Source of the DNA: Gamarada debralockiae
Lineage: Eukaryota > Ascomycota > Leotiomycetes > Helotiales > Hyphodiscaceae
Assembly (NCBI GenBank): GCA_002803225.1
Contig: NXFV01001579.1
Location: 1-12,812 of the forward strand
Direction of reading: 5' to 3'
Length of the DNA: 12,812 nt
In this document: in pieces, positions 7,342 to 12,812 of the stretch
Position numbering within the stretch: the stretch's first letter is position 1
Layout: the number at the start of each line of letters is the position of its first letter
Translations under genes and position numbers: made by a program
The notes under the pieces: generated by a model
Database searches by the model: none
Seen by the model: the letters and a program-made list of their open reading frames with translations, nothing else
Told to the model about the DNA's origin: nothing

Positions 7342-8885
7342 ATGGTTAAGCTGGAGAAGCTCCGGCCCCTCGGTAAGTCAAGCACGAATCATGACCGCAA
7401 GGATTGTCACATCAACACGAATAATCGGACTCTGATTCCTTCATTTCATTGGAAACCATCAAATTCATCTGCTTCACCGATTGAACAATTGAGCTATCAT
7501 AATCCAAACCTTGCGGTATTCCAACCCAATCCTTCTCCCTGCTAACATCAACTCCAGGAGCACTCGAGCAATTCTCCTCAGCCCGTCACCACCTCGGATT
7601 CTACCACAACGTAGGCATTTCCGCCTCATACTCTCAGCCATCCCAAGATACCTTTATCCTCAAAGCCACCATCTTCTCGGCCCTTGCCGTTGTGATCAAC
7701 CGTCATCCAATCCTCTCAGTCATCCCCATAGACGAAGATTCCATGGCTCCCTATTTCGCACGTCTGCCTTCCATCAACCTGGAAGAAGCAGTGACTTTCC
7801 TCGTCCGCCGCATTCCAATCGTTGACAATGAGACAGATGATGAACTTGACACTCTCCTCCAAGCCCAGCACAACCTTCCTTTTAAAGCTAGATATGGCGA
7901 ATTGCCTTTCTGGCGCTTGATTATTCTTGTTGATAAATGCCCAAGGACAGAAAATAAGATTAACTTCGTAGCGTCCTTCGTCTTCCACCACGCTCTGGGA
8001 GACGGCGGTTCAGGAATGACATTCCACAAGCACTTCTTATCTGCCCTTCAATCTGCTCCCAACCCGTTGTCAAGCAACATCATCCCATCCCCTCACACCC
8101 CTCTCCTCCCAAACCTCGAACTCATCCATCCCCTTCCCATCTCCCCCTCCACACCCGCATCAATCATCCCAGGCCTCTGGAGCGGCACCAAGATCGCAGC
8201 GCCGATGAAATCCAACTTCCGCTCCCTGGCCATCCCGGCATCAACCACCGCCCTCTTCCTCAACGCCTGCCGCCAGAACGGGACAACAATAACAGCCAGC
8301 ATCCCCGTCCTCATCGCTTCCGCCCTTTCCCAACTCCTTCCGGACCAGTACACGGATTTCGAAGTCTGCATCCCCGTCAACATCCGACGTTGGCTTCCAG
8401 AATCGCTGGCTAATAATGAAGGAATGGGAGTCTTTATCGATGCGATGTCCCAGTACTACTCTCGCCAAGGATTCTCCTGGGACGAAGCTCGTCGCTCAAA
8501 AGCCATGATCAATGACTACTTGAAAACAGGAAGTAAGAATGTGAATATCGCGAGATTGAAAATGGTTCCTGACATGCGGGAGTTCTTTTTAAGTAACGTG
8601 GGGAAGGAGAGGGGGAGTAGTTTTGATGTTTCGAACCTTGGGGGACTTGATGTTAATGATAACGTAGGAAATGGGGACGGGACAGGGAAGGGCTGGAACA
8701 TGGGCATGGTGTTTAGTCGTAGTGCGTTTGTTACTGGGAGTGCGTTCTCGACTGGCCTTGTTACTGGACCGGATGGATGTTTGGTTTTTGGGTTTGTTTG
8801 GCAGGAGGGTGTTGTTGAGGACGAGTTGATGATTGGTGTTATTGAACATGTGAAGGGGGAGATTGAAAGAATTGCTTGCGAGTAG
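7342..8885 (+). CDS. AATase-type alcohol acetyltransferase / CoA-dependent acyltransferase
   Basis: Two exons, 7342-7372 and 7558-8885, give 452 aa. The 185-nt intron has GTAAGT and CAG borders and the branch motif GCTAAC about 15 nt before the acceptor. Splicing restores the family start MVKLEKLRPLGALEQFSS (residues 1-18) running into ARHHLGFYHNV, so this ATG is preferred over internal starts. The acyltransferase motif HxxxDG is present as HALGDG (His155, Asp159, Gly160) in FVFHHALGDGGSGMTFHKHF. His155 is the expected catalytic base. Further family features are NRHPILSVIP (58-67), VCIPVNIRRWLP and SSFDVSNLGGL in the C-terminal half. It probably transfers an acetyl or acyl group from CoA to a hydroxyl, making esters. 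There is no clear signal peptide or membrane helix. It lies 945 bp behind the transporter on the same strand, consistent with a tailoring enzyme in a small cluster. The substrate is unknown. Confidence 0.93.
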
Positions 8886-9906
8886 TGAGGCTTTGGGCAT
8901 AGTTTCGGACTGAATCTGCTTGACTTGTAGACAACCTTTTCTTTGTTCAATGGAGTGGAGCACGACTTCAAGTAACGTCCCTCCCTGCGTGACGAGAAAC
9001 CCACCGTGCCGAGAAAAATAATGGGTACTTTGACTTTAAGCATCTCAGACTCTGTGCACACATCAGTATTTCCCATAGTTTTGTATCAGTCGTGTACTAT
9101 GGCCACTCCTAAACATCGTGATCCCTCCTACTTAGAAAATTACGTTCGCATCGTCGCGTTCGCACCTGTTTTGCAGAGAGCCTTCTTTAATAGGGTAACA
9201 AGATTTCTTTAACACAGCACCACCATTAAGCTTATACCACTATCAGAACTCATAAAAGGCCCATATCTGGCCCTCAGAGCCCTACAGCAATAGGAAATCG
9301 TCATCGGCCTTGTGGCTACTGTAGCTCGCAAATTCATACAAGATCGTCACGCGGAACGGTACCGCAAAAATATTACTCGGCTATAGTTGCCACTTTGTTG
9401 TTAAAGCCTTAGGCACACACAGTAACTTATTAGCCTTCCTACGGCTGTACTTGCCAGCCTTATGCTTCAGTTTAGCCTTTCCTGGCTGACGCAGAAGTCC
9501 CTGTGTGCGCACAGCGTTCACGGTCGAGGCACAGACATAATAAGCGCAGCAAGGGACACGAAAGGCCGCAATGCTGAAGAGATCGTTATCTCCGTAGACA
9601 CTGCCCGCGGAGGTTGCGCCGTCTTCTGCTCAGCCTCATGACGCCACAATTTGGGCTGCGTTGACAGCCTTGGTGCCCAAGCAAAGCCTGCCTGCTTCAA
9701 CCGCCTTCGGATACGGCTTACAATATCGCGGTACGGTCGAGTCTTTGCCCTTGCTTTGCCTATACGCTTATTAACTTCAATAGCTGAATGAGGTATTCTC
9801 AGCCAACTGGCGAGTTGCCGCGTCCCTGTCCCTCCCACCCTGCTCCCTTCAAGCCTGACTGAACCGAACCCTCCGTGCTTGCTTCCATCGATCTCGGCGC
9901 GCAACA
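8886..9906 (+). other. Intergenic region upstream of the NLR-type gene
   Basis: No gene is supported in this kilobase. A 38-codon frame at 9100-9211 (MATPKHRDPSYLENYV...) has a good ATG context but no homology I recognise. A TATA-like CATAAAAGG lies at 9251-9259. From about 9480 to 9900 the DNA is more GC-rich, and the minus strand is open for 129 codons (9518-9907), but that frame opens with TTG, has no recognisable domain and ends on the NLR start codon, so I take it as chance or an old repeat. The palindrome GTGCGCAC lies at 9506-9513. The region presumably holds the promoter and 5' UTR of the NLR-type gene. Confidence 0.5.
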
Positions 9907-12812
9907 ATGCGTCTTCTACTACAAGGCGGGACCGGCGAATTTAGCTTTAGAGAATTTCGCGACGATGAGATCCCTCCCTATGCAATACTTTCACATACTT
10001 GGGACGAGGGTCAAGAAGTCACCTTCAAAGATTTGATGGATGGCACTGGCAAGAGCAAGACTGGCTACAACAAGATTCGATTTTGCGAACAGCAGGCTAA
10101 ACTCGACGGCTTACAACACTTCTGGGTGGACACCTGCTGCATCAACAAATTAAATAGAGCCGAACTCCAGAAGGCTATCAACTCAATGTTCCGCTGGTAC
10201 CGCAACGCGACTCGATGCTACGTCTATCTATCGGATGTTTCGACAACGAAGCGGAAAACAAGCGACCTACGGGCTGATCTTACTTGGAAATCATGGTTCA
10301 CTGCGCGGAAAGCAAGCGACCCATTGGCCGAGTATACTTGGGAATCTGCTTTTCGGGAAAGTAGATGGTTCACTCGCGGTTGGACGCTCCAAGAGCTTCT
10401 TGCTCCGGCTTTAGTTGAATTCTTCTCCCACGAAGGCGAACGACTCGGTGACAAAAATTCTCTTGAGCAACAGATTTGCGAAATCACGGGTGTCCCCGAG
10501 TCGGCGCTTCAAGGAGCTTATTTATCGCAATTCAGCGATAAAGAGCGATTTTCGTGGATAGAATGCCGCCAGACTAAGGTCGAAGAAGACAAAGCGTACT
10601 CACTACTTGGAATTTTCGGCGTCGAAATGCCTCTTCGCTATGGCGAAGGATCGGCGAGTGCGTTCAAACGGCTCGAGGAGGAGATTGACAAGCTGAACAA
10701 ATGCCTCCGAGAGTTACGCCCCACCGATCCTTGTGATGACAAAAAGCGGATTGAGGATGATAAAGGTGGCTTACTGAAGGAATGTTGCCGCTGGATTTTC
10801 GATAACCTCGACTACCAACAATGGCGTAACGATCCGAAAAGACAGCTGCTCTGGGTCAAGGGTAACCCCGGCAAGGGTAAGACGATGCTGCTCTGCGGTA
10901 TTATCGATGAGTTGGAGAAGTCGATTAGCAAGACGGCTCTTCTGTCGTACTTTTTCTGCCAGGCCACCGACTCGCGAATCAATAACGCTACGGCCGTGCT
11001 ACGCGGTCTGATATTTACGCTTATCGGTCAGCAGCCATCACTTATCTCGCATATCCGGAAGAAGTATAATCGCGCCGGCAAAGGCCTCTTCGAGGATGCG
11101 AATACCTGGGTCGCCTTAGTCGAGATCTTCACAGATATTCTGCAAGACCAAAGCATGACGAGCACGTACTTAATCATCGATGCGCTCGACGAATGCGTTA
11201 CAGACCTGCCGAAACTCTTGAACTTCATTATCCAGAGGTCGTCTACATCTCTTCAAGTCAAATGGCTCGTCTCTAGCCGCAATTGGCCCGATATCGAGGA
11301 ACAGCTAGAAAAAGCAGGACAGAATCTCAGTCTTGAGCTCAATGCGGAGTCGGTTTCAGCGGCCGTCAAATTTTTCATCCGGTACAAAGTGCTTCAGCTA
11401 GCGCAGCAGAAGAAGTACGATGACAAAGCCCGAGGGGCTATAATCGATCATCTCTCCTCAAATGCGAACGACACCTTTCTCTGGGTAGCTTTGGTCTGCA
11501 AAGAACTTGCCCTCATTTCGGGATGGGAGGCTGAAAAAATGTTGACGGCGTTTCCTCCTGGACTGGACGCCCTCTACAAACGGATGCTGGATCAGATCCA
11601 CCCAAGGACCGCCAAGCTTTGCAAAAGTATATTGGCCGTCGTCGCGGTCGTATACCGGCCGATTACGTTGGATGAACTAGCATCCTTTGTGGATATGCCT
11701 CCTCGAAGCTCTAACGATTACAAAGTCTGGGAGGAGATCGTAGGGCGTTGTGGCTCTTTTCTGACACTTCGGGACCGCACCATCTCCTTCGTCCACCAGT
11801 CAGCAAAGGACTTTCTACTCAAAGATGCATCTAATGACATCTTCCCTACGAAGGCAGAAGATGTGCATTATACTATGTTCTCGAAATCGTTGCAAGTTAT
11901 GTCTAAAACACTAAAACGTGACATCTATAGCCTAAATACTCCCGGAATCTCTATCGACCAAGTCAAGCAGCCTGATCCAGACCCACTAGCCGCAGCACGG
12001 TATTCTTGTCTCTACTGGGTAAACCATCTGATCGACTGTGATATTAGAGGGAACACAATCAATGACCTTAAAGACGGTGGCTCGGTCTACAACTTTTTAA
12101 GGAAGAGCTATCTTTACTGGCTTGAGGCGCTTAGCCTAACAAAAAGCCTGCCAGATGGTATCGTTATGATTATGAAGCTCGAGAATCTTCAAGTAAGTTT
12201 CTCTACGTTATTTGATTATATTATAAGAAAAATGTACTAAGTGAACAAGGCCGATGAAAGTCCCGATTTACGTGCATTTATACATGATGCAAAGCGGTTC
12301 GTCCTCTATAACCGACCAGCAATTGAACAGACACCCCTTCAATCATATTGTTCAGCACTTGTCTTTTCTCCAGAGAAGAGCATTATTCGAGCAAATTTTG
12401 AGAAGTGTATCCCAGCTTGGATCCAGAAGAAACCCAAAGTGCAAGCAGATTGGAGTGCAGCTCTGCAGACGCTCGAGGGCCATTCGGACTGGGTCAGGTC
12501 AGTCGCCTTCTCACCAGACGGCAAGCAGGTGGCGTCAGGGTCGGACGATGCGACAGTCCGGCTCTGGGACGCCGTGACGGGCGCGCCGCTGCAGACGCTC
12601 GAGGGCCATTCGGACTGGGTCTATTCAGTCGCCTTCTCACCCGACGGCAAGCAGGTGGCGTCAGGGTCAGGTGATGAGACAGTCCGGCTCTGGGACGCCG
12701 TGACGGGCGCGCCGCTGCAGACGCTCGAGGGCCATTCGGGCTCGGTCAACTCAGTCGCCTTCTCACCAGACGGCAAGCAGGTGGCGTCAGGGTCGGACGA
12801 TGCGACAGTCCG
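9907..12812 (+). CDS. HET-NACHT-WD40 NLR-type protein (HNWD family), 3' end outside window
   Basis: Exon 1 is 9907-12192 (762 codons) and exon 2 is 12250 to beyond the window (188 codons visible), joined across a 57-nt intron. The start MRLLLQGGTGEFSF is the usual family start. HET domain, about residues 24-240: YAILSHTWDEGQEVTF (25-40), FWVDTCCINKLNRAELQKAI (72-91), SRWFTRGWTLQELLAP (152-167). This is the cell-death effector of fungal incompatibility. NACHT NTPase, about 312-470: Walker A GNPGKGKT (319-326), Walker B LIIDALDEC (422-430), then WLVSSRNWPDIEEQL. A helical arm follows to about 760, containing the FVHQSAKDFLL segment. After the intron come ADESPDLRAFIHDAKRF and a linker, then WD40 repeats from 12463. 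The layout matches Podospora het-d/het-e/het-r type proteins, in which WD40 binding of a non-self ligand triggers NACHT oligomerisation and HET-driven death. The ligand here is unknown. The HET domain carries an unusual internal duplication. Confidence 0.95.
10251..10374 (+). repeat. Imperfect 54-bp duplication inside the HET domain
   Basis: GCGGAAAACAAGCGACC at 10251 recurs as GCGGAAAGCAAGCGACC at 10305, 54 bp (18 codons) later, and similarity continues through ACTTGGAAATC / ACTTGGGAATC and to the shared end GATGGTTCACT or CATGGTTCACT. At protein level RKTSDLRADLTWKSWFTA is followed by RKASDPLAEYTWESAF and RWFT. The insert lies between the second and third HET motifs and keeps the frame. Confidence 0.75.
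12193..12249 (+). other. Intron between helical arm and WD40 sensor of the NLR-type gene
   Basis: The donor GTAAGT follows CTT CAA, the branch-like TACTAAG sits at 12235-12241, and the acceptor is AAG at 12247-12249. Removing 57 nt joins LENLQ to ADESPDLRAF in phase 0 and opens the frame that carries the WD40 repeats. If the intron stays in, the frame ends at the TAA of 12238-12240, inside the branch motif, after 777 aa. The acceptor is AAG rather than the more usual CAG/TAG, and the branch-to-acceptor distance is short, so splicing could be inefficient. Confidence 0.85.
12463..12812 (+). repeat. WD40 repeat array, 126-bp units (two full, third cut by window end)
   Basis: Units start at 12463, 12589 and 12715, each 42 codons beginning LQTLEGHS and ending VRLWDAVTGAP. 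Units 1 and 3 are identical over the 98 shared bases except four changes in four neighbouring codons (D to G, W to S and R to N). Units 1 and 2 differ by eight or so bases, mostly in the codon after GHSDWV (R to Y) and in SGSDDAT (D to G, A to E). The array is GC-rich and retains its CA dinucleotides. The near identity points to recent unit exchange, as in hypervariable NLR-type genes of filamentous fungi. Confidence 0.95.

Noticed and set aside
8516..9076. Minus-strand open frame of 186 codons
   Set aside because: It is antisense to the well-supported acyltransferase exon and rich in low-complexity Ser/Pro/Thr, typical of a shadow frame.
9518..9907. Minus-strand open frame of 129 codons upstream of the NLR-type gene
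   Set aside because: It begins with TTG rather than ATG, has no recognisable domain, and no true Met occurs until its last few codons.
9907..12240. A complete 777-aa protein ending at 12240 without WD40 repeats
   Set aside because: The last 15 codons are non-family sequence beginning exactly at a GTAAGT donor, and removing 57 nt joins to the family linker and WD40 frame. Kept only as a possible retained-intron form.
12254..12674. Two further forward open frames (12254-12577 and 12405-12674)
   Set aside because: They are out-of-frame readings of the linker and WD40 array. The frame joined to the NACHT exon gives the WD40 sequence.

Overview
The window looks like nuclear DNA of a filamentous ascomycete (Pezizomycotina). 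The signs are short GT-AG introns of about 47-57 nt with CTRAC-like branch points, transposon relics whose only stops are TAA/TAG (the footprint of repeat-induced point mutation, RIP), and a HET-NACHT-WD40 gene, an architecture known from filamentous fungi. The genus cannot be told from the sequence.

Layout. Positions 1 to about 1950 are a purine-rich, TA-rich transposon relic without intact genes. It ends in a purine tract and a possible retroelement LTR (about 1951-2196). The LTR abuts a truncated, RIP-damaged Tc1/mariner element on the minus strand (about 2197-3127). The outer end of that element sits at a TA dinucleotide, directly next to a decayed class I SAM-dependent methyltransferase gene (3128-3860, plus strand) that lacks its N-terminus and has at least five frame changes and two internal stops. 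Next come an intact five-exon MFS transporter of the anion:cation symporter type (4575-6397, 539 aa) and an intact two-exon alcohol acetyltransferase/AATase-type acyltransferase (7342-8885, 452 aa), both on the plus strand. After a gene-poor kilobase, a HET-NACHT-WD40 NLR-type gene starts at 9907 and runs off the right edge inside near-identical 126-bp WD40 repeats.

How the parts relate (inference). Methyltransferase, transporter and acyltransferase lie in a row on one strand and are typical accessory genes of fungal secondary metabolism, so they may be the remains of a cluster whose methyltransferase was destroyed by nested transposon insertion. No backbone synthase is visible. The NLR-type gene is probably independent: a sensor (WD40), switch (NACHT) and cell-death effector (HET) for non-self recognition or heterokaryon incompatibility. 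Its most notable features are WD40 copies that differ almost only at a few amino-acid positions, an imperfect 54-bp duplication inside the HET domain, and an intron just before the sensor whose retention would give a sensor-less protein.
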